A stretch of DNA of 44,960 bases from contig CAJQKT010000023.1 of NCBI GenBank assembly GCA_905478995.1, positions 1 to 44,960 of the forward strand, given 5' to 3'. Source of the DNA: an uncultured Pseudomonadales bacterium. GTDB lineage: Bacteria; Pseudomonadota; Gammaproteobacteria; Pseudomonadales; UBA7434. Under the pieces are notes generated by a model that worked only from the letters and a program-made list of their open reading frames with translations, was not told where the DNA came from and did not search any database. Below, in pieces: positions 25,295-34,667 of this stretch (position 1 is its first letter; each line of letters starts with the position of its first letter). The position numbers were made by a program, and so were the translations under genes.

Positions 25295-26407
25295 TTATAT
25301 AGCCTCTTTTAACGCTGAGAGACACAGCTCAACATTTTCGTCGCGTGCCGAATACCCCATTAGGCCAATACGCCAAACCTTGCCGGCAAAGTCGCCAAGT
25401 CCCGCACCTATCTCCAAATTATGTTGCTCGAGTAGCTGTTTGCGTATCGCCGCGTCATCGGCGCCTTCTGGAATCCATATAGAATTTAACTGAGGCAATC
25501 GGTAGGGGGCATCTACCACAAAACTAATGCCTATTTTTTCAAGGCCATCGCGCAGCTTATTGTGCATTGCCGTATGCCGTGCGAAGCTGGTCTCAAGTCC
25601 CTCTTGTTTGAGCATCAGCAGTGCTTCGTGTAGGCCGTATAGTGCGTTAATAGGAGCAGTATGATGATAGGCTCGCTTTGCCCCTTCGCCCCAATAACCC
25701 ATGAGCAAGTTGAGGTCGAGAAACCAGCTTTGCACCGGTGTTTTTCGCTCTCGAATCGTTTTTGCGGCGAGCTCACTAAACGATACCGGCGATAAGCCTG
25801 GTGAGCATGAAAGACATTTTTGACTGCCAGAGTAAGCGGCATCAGCCTGCCACGCGTCGAGCTCAATCGCAATGCCGCCCAGTGAGGTCACGCAGTCTAC
25901 AATGCTCAGGCAATCGTATTGCTTGGCAAGTTGGCATAGTGTTTTAGCGTCAGATTGAACGCCCGTTGAAGTTTCAGCATGGACGAAAGCCACTAACTTA
26001 GCATCCGGGTTGGCTTTGAGCGCGGCTTCGAGTTTATCTGGCGAAACCGGAGTGCCCCACGCATCATCAACGCGAACGGCTTCGGCGCCGCAGCGTATAA
26101 CGTTTTCGATCATGCGCGTACCAAATACACCGTTCACACAGATGATCGCCTTGTCGCCCGGTTCGAGCAAATTAACAAAGCAGCTTTCCATGCCAGCTGA
26201 GCCAGGCGCCGATACACAAAAGGTCAGTTCATTCTCAGTTTGAAATGCATATTGAATGAGTGCCTTCATTTCATCCATCATGCGAATAAATTCTGGGTCA
26301 AGATGGCCAATTGTGGGTCTACCCATGGCGGCGAGAATATTTGGGTGAACATCAGACGGCCCCGGGCCCATTAACGTTCTCAACGGTGGGTTGAAGCTAT
26401 TTATCAT
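25295..26407 (-). CDS. Alanine/serine-glyoxylate aminotransferase family protein
   Basis: 370-residue class-V PLP aminotransferase. Visible: LMGPGPSDVHPNIL at the N-terminus, APGSAGMESCFVNLLEPGD, the cofactor-binding VDCVTSLGGIAIELDAW, and the PLP lysine in SGSQKCLSCSPGLSPV. This pattern is typical of alanine-glyoxylate and serine-pyruvate/glyoxylate aminotransferases. It would transaminate glyoxylate to glycine. It converges on rraA and lies 0.6 kb from aceA, which makes glyoxylate, so metabolic linkage is plausible. The amino donor cannot be fixed from sequence. Confidence 0.9.
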   Translation of the reverse strand: MINSFNPPLRTLMGPGPSDVHPNILAAMGRPTIGHLDPEFIRMMDEMKALIQYAFQTENELTFCVSAPGSAGMESCFVNLLEPGDKAIICVNGVFGTRMIENVIRCGAEAVRVDDAWGTPVSPDKLEAALKANPDAKLVAFVHAETSTGVQSDAKTLCQLAKQYDCLSIVDCVTSLGGIAIELDAWQADAAYSGSQKCLSCSPGLSPVSFSELAAKTIRERKTPVQSWFLDLNLLMGYWGEGAKRAYHHTAPINALYGLHEALLMLKQEGLETSFARHTAMHNKLRDGLEKIGISFVVDAPYRLPQLNSIWIPEGADDAAIRKQLLEQHNLEIGAGLGDFAGKVWRIGLMGYSARDENVELCLSALKEAI

Positions 26408-26789
26408 GGCGATTTCACTTGGTGTTAAAGGTTTTTGTTTACGCTGCTTGCTCGAAGAGAAGCCTGCGACGTTTCTATCGTGTGAGGCTTGAATTCGCGA
26501 GTGGTAAGTAATTTTTACTTTGTTTATCTTAACAGAATAGAGCCACTTATTAAAATAATTTGCCGGTTTTATGGTGCGTTATGCAAGGCCAATTTTAGCC
26601 ATTTTCGATGTTGCATCTTAACGTTCTGGCGGTTGCATAAGCACGGAGTAAGCAAGCATAAATGCTCAGGCTGCTGTAGAATATACATCTTGGCTGTGGA
26701 CTAATTTTCGGCCAGGCACGCGTGCTACATTTATTAGAGGTTAGGCGGCAGTCGCATCACATTTTTTAAACTCTATTGGGGATTTTATA
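26408..26789. other. 382-bp divergent intergenic region
   Basis: AT-rich stretch with a small palindrome AAGTAA-TTT-TTACTT at 26506-26520. A 71-codon open frame at 26489-26704 shows no coding character. Promoters for the aminotransferase (minus) and the DUF4399 gene (plus) must lie here, but I could not place one convincingly. Confidence 0.5.
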
Positions 26790-27233
26790 ATGTACAACAT
26801 AAAAACTTTTCGCTTGGGTTTTTACTGCTTAGGGCTCATAGCCTGGTTGTTTTCTGCTGCGATATTTGCACAAGATGAGGCTGCGGCCTCCGACTCGGCC
26901 CATTTATATATTGCTAGCCCAGTTGACAATGAAGTGGTTCCGCAAACGTTTAAAGTGGTTTTTGGATTGTCGGGGATGGGCGTCGCCCCCGCGGGTGTAC
27001 AGCGTGAAAAGACAGGGCACCACCATTTACTCATTGATTTAGATGTACTGCCCGATATGAGTCAGTCACTGCCGAGCTCTGAGAATATTGTTCATTTTGG
27101 TGGTGGCCAGACCGAGACGCGACTGACTCTTGCACCAGGGGAGCATACGTTGCAGCTCTTGCTGGGTGATTATTTGCATCGACCTCACAGCTCTCCGTTA
27201 CTTTCAAAAAAAATCACCATCACCGTAAAATGA
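26790..27233 (+). CDS. Exported DUF4399 protein
   Basis: 147 residues. A signal peptide (LGLIAWLFSAAIFAQ) is followed by a single compact domain starting LYIASPVDNEVVPQTFKVVFG and containing GHHHLLIDLD, HFGGGQTETRLTLAPGEHTLQLLLGDY. This matches DUF4399, a beta-sandwich family with a conserved His cluster that could bind metal. Predicted periplasmic. GGGGA lies before the ATG. It is 36 bp upstream of the protease gene and probably co-transcribed. Function unknown. Confidence 0.85.
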   Translation: MYNIKTFRLGFYCLGLIAWLFSAAIFAQDEAAASDSAHLYIASPVDNEVVPQTFKVVFGLSGMGVAPAGVQREKTGHHHLLIDLDVLPDMSQSLPSSENIVHFGGGQTETRLTLAPGEHTLQLLLGDYLHRPHSSPLLSKKITITVK

Positions 27234-27269
27234 TTTTATTTTTTACTGGCCAGTAGGCTGAGGGCTTTA

Positions 27270-28427
27270 GTGATACGCCTGCTCATGGTGCCGACATGCG
27301 CGGCGACATTTTTGTTGTCGCTTGTCATCGCGCTGAGCGTCTTGCCTGCAATTGGATGGGCGCAAATTTACAAATATCAAGATGCTACTGGTAAGTGGCA
27401 GTTTACCGATAAGCCGCCTCAGGCTGGTCAAGAGGTAAAAATATATAGCGAAAAATCCAATAAAAAGCGGCTAGAAAAAAATGTCAAAAAGACGCTAGAA
27501 AGAAAATTTAAACCATTGTCAGCGATTGAAAAGGCGACCACGGCTGTAGTCAAAGTTCAAACTACGCTAGGTTCGGGGTCCGGATTTTTTGTATCGCAGG
27601 ATGGTTTTTTAGTTACAAATAGGCATGTGATCCGACCGGCGAAGTTAGCCACTGCGGACATTGAAAAAACGTTTTTCCAAGCGGAAGGCAATTTAATAAA
27701 GTCTCGCAAATTATTGGCTACTAAGCGGGCGCAGCTTGCTAAAAATCAACGGCGTCTAACTGATTATGTCCGCTATTTCGAGGGGTTGAGTGATTCGGAG
27801 CAAGCCCAGGAGCGCAGAGCATATAACAAAAAAATTAAATCTCACGCTAGTAATAGGCAGGCCATTGAGCGTTTTTCGGCAAGGTTGAAAAGTGAGGCCA
27901 GTGAATTGGGCGCGGCGCGCAGTCGTTATAATCTGCGGCACTCTAACACCATGCTTGCGCAGCAGTTTACAATAATATTAAAAGACGATACGCCACTCAA
28001 TGCACGGCTTGTTGCGCTAAGCGATCGCTATGATCTGGCCTTGTTAAAAGTAGACGGCCATACAACCCCTTTTATTCCAATAGCTAAAAATAATATCTAC
28101 CGTCAGGGCCATGAGGTTTTTGCCATTGGTAGCCCTCTGGGCAATACTGATTATATGACCTCGGGTATTATTACGAGCTTAAAGCGAGATCAAATTGTCA
28201 TTGACGCACAGATTTTGCCGGGGAATAGTGGTGGGCCCTTAATTAATTCACAAGGTTTGGTGATCGGCATCAATATTTGGAAACTAGTGGCTAACGATTC
28301 TAAAGGCTTGGATGGTTTTGGCGTGGCTATTGCGGCGGATCGATTGCTGAGTGAGTTTGGCCAGCTGCGAGCTGCCATTGCAACGTTGCGCCAGCGGTCG
28401 GAGAGTCTGTTAGAGGAACAGGTATGA
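27270..28427 (+). CDS. Exported trypsin-like serine protease with DUF4124 and helical insertion
   Basis: 385 residues. Signal peptide (~1-31), DUF4124-like segment IYKYQDATGKWQFTDKPPQ (33-51), basic linker (62-80), then a chymotrypsin/DegP-type protease domain. The triad is His119 (TNRHVI), Asp255 (DRYDLALL) and Ser320 (PGNSGGPL), so it looks active. No PDZ domain follows. Between His119 and Asp255 lies a ~105-residue Lys/Arg/Glu/Ala-rich helical insertion (about 125-230), where typical HtrA proteases have only ~30 residues. GTG 27270 has GAGGG upstream; ATG 27285 is an alternative. It follows the DUF4399 gene, and its stop overlaps a 33-codon ORF. Confidence 0.87.
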   Translation: MIRLLMVPTCAATFLLSLVIALSVLPAIGWAQIYKYQDATGKWQFTDKPPQAGQEVKIYSEKSNKKRLEKNVKKTLERKFKPLSAIEKATTAVVKVQTTLGSGSGFFVSQDGFLVTNRHVIRPAKLATADIEKTFFQAEGNLIKSRKLLATKRAQLAKNQRRLTDYVRYFEGLSDSEQAQERRAYNKKIKSHASNRQAIERFSARLKSEASELGAARSRYNLRHSNTMLAQQFTIILKDDTPLNARLVALSDRYDLALLKVDGHTTPFIPIAKNNIYRQGHEVFAIGSPLGNTDYMTSGIITSLKRDQIVIDAQILPGNSGGPLINSQGLVIGINIWKLVANDSKGLDGFGVAIAADRLLSEFGQLRAAIATLRQRSESLLEEQV

Positions 28428-28525
28428 TGAAAAAAAATAAAATGGCTGTGCCAAGCGCGCGACCTAAAACAGACACATTGCGTGAAGAAATATTGCGAGA
28501 CTATAAGCTGGGTAACGATGGGTAG
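28424..28525 (+). CDS. Candidate 33-residue protein overlapping the protease stop
   Basis: ATG 28424 overlaps the protease stop as ATGA, a typical coupling arrangement. The product is MMKKNKMAVPSARPKTDTL followed by REEILRDYKLGNDG: a basic start and a predicted short helix. There is no signal peptide or recognisable domain. The only support is the overlap and reading-frame geometry, so it may be chance. Confidence 0.35.
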   Translation: MMKKNKMAVPSARPKTDTLREEILRDYKLGNDG

Positions 28526-28602
28526 AGGCGTAAATTCTATGGCCAATTGCGCTACATTCGTTGCTAGTTGATTTTTAAAACCTAAAAAAGCAGAGGGTGA
28601 CT

Positions 28603-29586
28603 ATGAAATATATCGAGGTGGTTGCTCCGCAAGGCAGCGCTGACACTATTAGAGCGATAGCAGAAAGCGTTAAGGCCTATGATATTCGCCTTGGTGAGGT
28701 GGGTGATGATGGCCTACAGCAGATGCGCCTATTAGTGGGTGATAGCGCATTACAAAAGACGCTCGACAATCTACAGTCGGTTCTTGGTGGCACAGCCGAA
28801 GCTAGAATAGTGGTACTTGAGATTGAAACGTCATTGCCGCGCTCACGTGATGATGATCGGCATGACGCCCCGAGTGCCGTCATTCGTGAATCGCTCTACG
28901 ACGATGTTGCTAGAAGCTCCCGATTCGACCGAAATTACTTATTGTTGGTTGTGTTGTCTACCGTAGTAGCAGCTATTGGCCTAATTGAAAATAACGTTAC
29001 TGTGGTTGTAGGGGCGATGGTGATTGCGCCTTTGTTGGGCCCCAACTTAGCCTTGAGCTTGGGCGCTGCCTTGGGCGATATCGATTTAGTCAAAGAGGCT
29101 GTGAAATCCCTCGTCGTGGGGATTTTATTGGCAGTTGCCATCGCGTTTTTGGCCGGTTTTTTTTGGCCAGGATCGGCCTCACCTAATACTGAGTTGATGA
29201 GTAGAACTTTAGTCGGCATAGATGCAGTTGTGCTGGCTTTGGCCTCGGGGGCTGCTGCTGCACTGTCGTTAACAACAGGCTTATCGAGCGTTTTGGTGGG
29301 TGTTATGGTGGCCGCAGCGCTTTTGCCGCCGGCCGTCACTATTGGCATTATGCTAAGTCAGGGTAGTTGGCATTTTGCATTGAGTGCAGCGGTATTGTTA
29401 GCGGTTAATATCGCCGCATTAAATTTGGCCAGTAAAGTGGTTTTTTTGGCTAAAGGGATAGGGCCGCGCACTTGGGTTGAGAAGGAAAAGGTAAAGCACT
29501 CAATGGCTGTTTATTTGCTCAGCTGGGTTTTACTACTGCTTGTGGTGGTTTTTTTTATGATTTTACCTCAATCGCTAACACATTAG
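28603..29586 (+). CDS. DUF389/TIGR00341-type multi-pass membrane protein
   Basis: 327 residues. The N-terminal ~110 residues are a soluble, ferredoxin-like domain. The rest has about six or seven membrane helices, including LLLVVLSTVVAAIGLIENN, VVVGAMVIAPLLGPNLALSLG and SLTTGLSSVLVGVMVAAALLPP. The motif VGAMVIAPLLGP is characteristic of DUF389 (TIGR00341). Function is unknown in the family. ATG 28603 follows AGAGGG at five bases; the in-frame GTG 28597 overlaps that site. It may be co-transcribed with the protease, about 75 bp beyond the small ORF. Confidence 0.88.
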   Translation: MKYIEVVAPQGSADTIRAIAESVKAYDIRLGEVGDDGLQQMRLLVGDSALQKTLDNLQSVLGGTAEARIVVLEIETSLPRSRDDDRHDAPSAVIRESLYDDVARSSRFDRNYLLLVVLSTVVAAIGLIENNVTVVVGAMVIAPLLGPNLALSLGAALGDIDLVKEAVKSLVVGILLAVAIAFLAGFFWPGSASPNTELMSRTLVGIDAVVLALASGAAAALSLTTGLSSVLVGVMVAAALLPPAVTIGIMLSQGSWHFALSAAVLLAVNIAALNLASKVVFLAKGIGPRTWVEKEKVKHSMAVYLLSWVLLLLVVVFFMILPQSLTH

Positions 29587-29631
29587 CTTAGTCTAATTAG
29601 GCTAGTGTGCTGTTCGGTATTGAGTGCGTTT

Positions 29632-30672
29632 TTACTCAGTATGAATTGTTTTTTCTTCGGCTTTTAATTCGGCGAGCAAAGCCTTGTAGTCGGCCGGTAG
29701 GTCTGCAGAAAAGCTCGATTCTTCACCAGTATAAGGGTGAATAAAGCTCAGCGCAGTGGCATGAAGTGCCTGACGTGGGAAGCGCCTTAATGATTCATCG
29801 AGTGAATCGCTAATTTGGGCTGAGCGCCTATAACGAGAGTTGTAGACAGGGTCGCCTACCAGAGGGTGTCGAATATGTGCCATGTGCACGCGGATCTGGT
29901 GTGTGCGGCCAGTTTCAAGATTAATACGCAGTTCTGTATGCTGAGAAAACCTTTCTTCAATACGAAAGTGGGTGATGGCCGGTTTAGCCGTGCTGGAGGC
30001 TACAGAGGTTTTGTACACAGCCATCTTTATACGAACGCTTGCATGCCTGCCTACAGGCTGGTCTACAGTTCCACCAGAGATGAGTTTGCCACAAACGATC
30101 GCTCGATAGACGCGACTTACGGTTCGCGCTTGGAGCTGCTCAACTAAGCTGGCATGTGCACTTAGCGATTTGGCAACTACCAGAAGACCGGTGGTGTCTT
30201 TATCGAGTCGGTGCACAATGCCGCAGCGTGGTAGCTCCGCATTGGCTGGGCAATGTGCGAGTACGGCGTTGGCAAGTGTGCCTGAATTGAGCCCTGGTGC
30301 AGGATGAACCGTGCATGCTGCAGGTTTGTCGAGCACCAACAAGTGCTCATCTTCGAATACAATGTTGAGGGGTATATTTTCAGGCTGCCACGGCGTTTCA
30401 ATTTCAAACTCGGCGTCGAGTACCAGCTGGCTGCCGCTTTGCAGCTTTTGCTTAGTTTTGCCGGGTTGGCCATCTACGGTAAGATCTCCGGACTTGATCC
30501 ATTGTTGGAGCCTGCCGCGGGAGAATTCCGGGAACAATTGCGCCGCGGCCTGATCGAAGCGTAAGCCATGGGTTTGCGCAGATACTTCAGCCGTTCGCTT
30601 AATGGGCTCGCGTGCAGGGGCTATCCCAGCTTGTGAATCTTTAGTGGTTTTGTTACTTGGCGCATCGTTCAT
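29632..30672 (-). CDS. rluD: 23S rRNA pseudouridine synthase RluD
   Basis: 346 residues. S4 RNA-binding domain at ~40-100 (RFDQAAAQLFPEFSRGRLQQW), then the catalytic domain with the active aspartate in HRLDKDTTGLLVVAK and later LETGRTHQIRVHMAH. It makes pseudouridines 1911, 1915 and 1917 in helix 69 of 23S rRNA. The N-terminus has a ~30-residue polar extension. It is divergent from bamD, as in Pseudomonas and E. coli. The usual downstream gene pgeF/yfiH is absent here. Confidence 0.93.
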   Translation of the reverse strand: MNDAPSNKTTKDSQAGIAPAREPIKRTAEVSAQTHGLRFDQAAAQLFPEFSRGRLQQWIKSGDLTVDGQPGKTKQKLQSGSQLVLDAEFEIETPWQPENIPLNIVFEDEHLLVLDKPAACTVHPAPGLNSGTLANAVLAHCPANAELPRCGIVHRLDKDTTGLLVVAKSLSAHASLVEQLQARTVSRVYRAIVCGKLISGGTVDQPVGRHASVRIKMAVYKTSVASSTAKPAITHFRIEERFSQHTELRINLETGRTHQIRVHMAHIRHPLVGDPVYNSRYRRSAQISDSLDESLRRFPRQALHATALSFIHPYTGEESSFSADLPADYKALLAELKAEEKTIHTE

Positions 30673-30800
30673 AAACGGGGATCATGATCCTTGCTAAAAT
30701 CGATACCGGCATACTTAGCCGGATAATGTAGTTCAATTCATTGTACCTGAATAGCGGTGAAATAATTTGCCCCATACCGGTACGCACTGGGTTTTTATTG

Positions 30801-31712
30801 ATGACAATATTTGCATTTAATGCTCGTTGCCAGCGCGGTTTACTGCTGTTGCTACTGCTGGTTAATTTCAGCGGTTGCTCGATCTTCGGCGGCAAAGACG
30901 AAGACACCGAGCGAGAAAAGACCCGCGCATTGACCGAAACTCAGCTCTATAACAGAGTGCAGGAGCTGCTCGATGATAAAAGTTACGACTTGGCGGTGCG
31001 CAACTTGCAGTTGCTTGAATCGCGCTTTCCTTTTGGCTCCTACGCCGAACAAGCCCAGTTAGAAATTGTTTATGCGTATCATAAAAGCGGTGACGACGAT
31101 GCAGCCATAGCCGCTGCTGAGCGGTTTTTGCGGCTTCATCCAGGGCATCCTGACGCTGATTATGCTTGGTATATGAAGGGCTTGGCTAATTACACGCTCA
31201 AGCCTGGTTTGCTGGCGCGCTTTTATAAGCCGGACTATTCTTCGCGTGATGTGGAGCCTGCGCGCCGATCGTTCCGTGAGTTCCAACAGTTTATTAGCCG
31301 ATACCCCGACAGTCCTTACGCTGCCGATGCGCGTGTCAGAATGATTCATGTTAAACAGGTATTGGCGCGCCATGAAATCACGGTGGCCAATTACTATATT
31401 AAACGGCATGCTTATATCGCCGCGATCAATCGCGCAACGGCAGTCATCGAGCAGTACCCGCAAACCGAGGCTACGGGTGATGCATTGGCCGTATTGGCCT
31501 ATGCCTATAGTCGCGCGGGGCTTGATGAGTTAGCCGAGAAAAATGTCGCGTTACTCCAGCAAAACTTTCCACAGCATGCAGCCCTAGACGCCCAAGGTGG
31601 TTTTCGCTATGGCAGTAATTTCGATCCTGAGCAGCGCTCTACTATCAATCGCGTGAGCCTTGGCTTTTTTGATGCTCCGCGAGCGCCTCGTTTTGACTCG
31701 CGAGAGTCTTGA
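30801..31712 (+). CDS. bamD: Outer-membrane assembly lipoprotein BamD
   Basis: 303 residues from ATG 30801. A lipoprotein signal ends in LLLVNFSGCS with lipidated Cys at ~26. Five TPR-type helical repeats follow: LYNRVQELLDDKSYDLAVRN, LESRFPFGSYAEQAQLEIVYA, FLRLHPGHPDADYAWYMKG and others (each quoted in part). BamD is the essential scaffold of the BAM complex that folds beta-barrels. An in-frame upstream start at 30741 lacks signal-peptide character. The C-terminus extends ~50 residues beyond E. coli BamD (245). Divergent from rluD. Confidence 0.92.
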   Translation: MTIFAFNARCQRGLLLLLLLVNFSGCSIFGGKDEDTEREKTRALTETQLYNRVQELLDDKSYDLAVRNLQLLESRFPFGSYAEQAQLEIVYAYHKSGDDDAAIAAAERFLRLHPGHPDADYAWYMKGLANYTLKPGLLARFYKPDYSSRDVEPARRSFREFQQFISRYPDSPYAADARVRMIHVKQVLARHEITVANYYIKRHAYIAAINRATAVIEQYPQTEATGDALAVLAYAYSRAGLDELAEKNVALLQQNFPQHAALDAQGGFRYGSNFDPEQRSTINRVSLGFFDAPRAPRFDSRES

Positions 31713-31849
31713 TGCATGATAAATCGCGGCGTTGCCGTGCAGTCATTTTATGGTTAGCGGCACCGTTAATGGCTGCCAGTAGCCGCTCTACTTAACAGCC
31801 TGGTTTGCCTACGTATACCAATAGACGATGAGCTAGTAGCGTCTGCGTA

Positions 31850-31877
31850 CTTGAAAAAACGAGATTCGCCCCGATAT
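31850..31877 (+). promoter_or_regulatory. Sigma-32 (RpoH) heat-shock promoter of clpB
   Basis: -35 CTTGAAA at 31850, a 12-13 bp spacer, -10 CCCCGATAT at 31869. This fits the CTTGAA-N13-CCCCAT consensus closely and lies about 37 bp before the clpB ATG. Confidence 0.8.
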
Positions 31878-31913
31878 ACACTACCAGTGCTATCTATTGC
31901 GAGGCAATGAATC

Positions 31914-34583
31914 ATGCGTATCGATCGTTTCACCAACAGTTTGCAAATGGCCCTGGCTGATGCTCAGTCGATGGCCGTGGGTAAAAATCATGCCGCGATT
32001 GAGCCTGCACATTTATTGCTCGCTACGCTTAATCAAGATTCATCGTCGATCCGACCGATCCTTGAACAGACCGATGGCAACCTCGCCAAGTTGCGCGCTT
32101 CTCTTAAAGAAAAAATTGATCATTGCGCTGTTTTGCAGCAGGCAACCGGTGAAGTGGCTATGTCGCCAGCACTGGCCAAGCTACTTAACCTTGCCGATAA
32201 ATATGCGCAAGATAGCGGTGATCAATATATTGCTACTGAGGCTGTCCTCGGTGCAGCTATGCTCAGCGGCTCGGAGCTTCAGCCTTTGTTGGAGGCTGCC
32301 GGCTATGATGCTAACAAGATTCAACAGGCCATTACCAATGTTAGAGGAGGCGAGACGGTGTCATCTGCAGAAGCTGAAGGAAATCGGCAGTCGTTAGATA
32401 AATACACCATCGATCTGACTGAGCGCGCTGAACAGGGCAAGCTTGATCCGGTGATTGGCCGTGACGATGAAATTAGACGCACAATTCAGGTGTTACAGCG
32501 ACGTACCAAAAATAATCCTGTATTAATTGGAGAGCCCGGTGTCGGTAAGACCGCTATTGTAGAGGGCTTGGCGCAAAGAATTGTGAATGGCGAGGTGCCA
32601 GAGGGGCTGAAAAACAAGCGTCTGCTATCACTCGACCTTGGTGCCTTGCTAGCTGGCGCTAAATTTCGCGGGGATTTCGAAGAGCGTCTTAAGGCCGTAT
32701 TGAAAGAGCTCTCGCAAGAAGAGGGGCAGGTCATATTGTTTATTGATGAGCTGCACACCATGGTAGGTGCGGGTAAAGCCGAGGGCGCAATGGATGCGGG
32801 TAATATGCTTAAGCCAGCTTTGGCTCGTGGCGAGTTGCATTGCGTGGGCGCAACGACGCTCAACGAGTATCGGCAATTCATCGAAAAAGACGCCGCTCTT
32901 GAGCGCCGCTTTCAAAAAGTGTTAGTTGGTGAGCCCTCTGAAGAAGATACCATTGCCATTTTACGTGGATTGAAAGAGCGCTATGAGGTCCATCATGGTG
33001 TAGACATTACCGATGCTGCAATTATTTCGGCGGCTAAATTGTCGCAGCGCTATATCACCGACCGACAGTTGCCCGATAAAGCCATTGACTTAATTGATGA
33101 GGCCGGTAGTCGAATTCGCATGGAAATTGATTCCAAGCCGGAAGTCATGGATAAACTTGAGCGACGTTTAATTCAGCTTAAAATTCAGCGCGAAGCGGTT
33201 AAAAAAGATAAAGATCAAGCCGCTAAGGCGCAGCTGAAAATTTTGCAAGACGATATTTTAGTGGTAGAAAAAGAGTTTGCTGATCTTGAAGAAGTCTGGA
33301 AGGCTGAAAAGGCCACTGTGCAAGGCGACCAGCAATTAAAATCGGAACTGGAGCAGGCGCGGATTGCGTTGGATGCGGCGGGGCGTGCAGGTGATTTACA
33401 AAAAATGTCGGAGCTGCAGTACGGCACAATACCCGAGTTGGAGAAACGGTTGCAGAGCATGATAGAAGTCGATAAAACTTCGATGACATTATTACGCAGT
33501 AGCGTTGGCGAAGAAGAAATAGCCGAGGTGGTTTCTCGCTGGACTGGTATTCCTGTTGCGAAAATGCTCGAGGGTGAGAAAGAAAAATTATTACAAATGG
33601 AAAGCCAGTTGCATGCACGTGTGATTGGGCAAGACGAGGCTGTAATAGCAGTGTCTAATGCCGTACGTCGTTCGCGCGCCGGCCTGTCAGACCCCAATCG
33701 TCCGAACGGCTCGTTTTTGTTTTTAGGCCCTACCGGTGTGGGTAAGACTGAATTGTGTAAGGCGCTGGCAAGTTTTTTGTTTGATAGTGAGGCGGCAATG
33801 GTTCGTTTAGATATGTCAGAGTTTATGGAGAAGCACTCCGTGGCTCGATTGATTGGAGCGCCACCAGGGTATGTTGGATATGACGAGGGAGGCTATCTTA
33901 CCGAAGCCATTCGTCGTAGACCCTATTCGTTATTGTTGCTGGATGAAATAGAAAAAGCACACCCAGATGTCTTCAATATTTTATTACAGGTACTTGAAGA
34001 CGGCCGTTTGACTGATAGTCAGGGCCGTACTGTTGATTTTAAAAATACCGTTATTGTAATGACCTCAAATTTAGGCTCGGATGTTATTCAGGAATTAGCT
34101 CAAGATAAATCATTTGATGCAATTTCGTTTGCGGGTAATGAGCAGTCTACGGAGGCTGAGCAGGACTCAGCACTGACCGTCGGCCGCTACAATGCAATGA
34201 AATCCGCGGTGATGGATGTGGTTGGGAAACACTTTCGCCCCGAGTTTATTAATCGTGTTGATGAAAGTGTTGTGTTTCATCCTTTGGGTAAGCGACATAT
34301 TCGAGGCATCGCCGACATTCAGCTTGAGTTTCTCAGGCAGCGTTTAAAAGAGCGTGAACTAACGCTAGCTATCAGTGATGAGGTTATGGAGCAGTTGGTT
34401 GAAACAGGCTTTGACCCGGTATACGGTGCACGTCCGTTGAAGCGAGTGATTCAACAGTACCTTGAGAATCCGTTAGCACAAAAATTGCTTGCGGGAACAT
34501 TTGTGGCGGGCGACACGATCTGCGTTGAGCTCCCTGCAAATCCTAGCGGTGCATTTATTTTCACTAAAAAACAGCTCCATTAA
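31914..34583 (+). CDS. clpB: ATP-dependent disaggregase ClpB
   Basis: 889 residues. N domain (1-~145), AAA-1 with Walker [14 protein letters not shown] (~205) and the DEXX region [13 protein letters not shown], the coiled-coil middle domain (~400-520), AAA-2 with [14 protein letters not shown] and [14 protein letters not shown], then the C-terminal domain. It rescues aggregated proteins with DnaK. It is longer than E. coli ClpB (857); the excess includes an acidic insertion ([17 protein letters not shown]) just after [11 protein letters not shown]. It is monocistronic behind a sigma-32 promoter. Confidence 0.96.
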   Translation: MRIDRFTNSLQMALADAQSMAVGKNHAAIEPAHLLLATLNQDSSSIRPILEQTDGNLAKLRASLKEKIDHCAVLQQATGEVAMSPALAKLLNLADKYAQDSGDQYIATEAVLGAAMLSGSELQPLLEAAGYDANKIQQAITNVRGGETVSSAEAEGNRQSLDKYTIDLTERAEQGKLDPVIGRDDEIRRTIQVLQRRTKNNPVLIGEPGVGKTAIVEGLAQRIVNGEVPEGLKNKRLLSLDLGALLAGAKFRGDFEERLKAVLKELSQEEGQVILFIDELHTMVGAGKAEGAMDAGNMLKPALARGELHCVGATTLNEYRQFIEKDAALERRFQKVLVGEPSEEDTIAILRGLKERYEVHHGVDITDAAIISAAKLSQRYITDRQLPDKAIDLIDEAGSRIRMEIDSKPEVMDKLERRLIQLKIQREAVKKDKDQAAKAQLKILQDDILVVEKEFADLEEVWKAEKATVQGDQQLKSELEQARIALDAAGRAGDLQKMSELQYGTIPELEKRLQSMIEVDKTSMTLLRSSVGEEEIAEVVSRWTGIPVAKMLEGEKEKLLQMESQLHARVIGQDEAVIAVSNAVRRSRAGLSDPNRPNGSFLFLGPTGVGKTELCKALASFLFDSEAAMVRLDMSEFMEKHSVARLIGAPPGYVGYDEGGYLTEAIRRRPYSLLLLDEIEKAHPDVFNILLQVLEDGRLTDSQGRTVDFKNTVIVMTSNLGSDVIQELAQDKSFDAISFAGNEQSTEAEQDSALTVGRYNAMKSAVMDVVGKHFRPEFINRVDESVVFHPLGKRHIRGIADIQLEFLRQRLKERELTLAISDEVMEQLVETGFDPVYGARPLKRVIQQYLENPLAQKLLAGTFVAGDTICVELPANPSGAFIFTKKQLH

Positions 34584-34667
34584 ACCACCGTCGCTAATGT
34601 AAGCTCTCATCTTGCCGCTAAATTTGGGGGGTAGCTTAGGATTTAGGTTCGGCGGCGCTGTGCCAGC

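Noticed and set aside
26489-26704. Plus-strand 71-codon ORF
   Set aside because: Cys- and Phe-rich random-looking product with no ribosome site, in an AT-rich promoter region.
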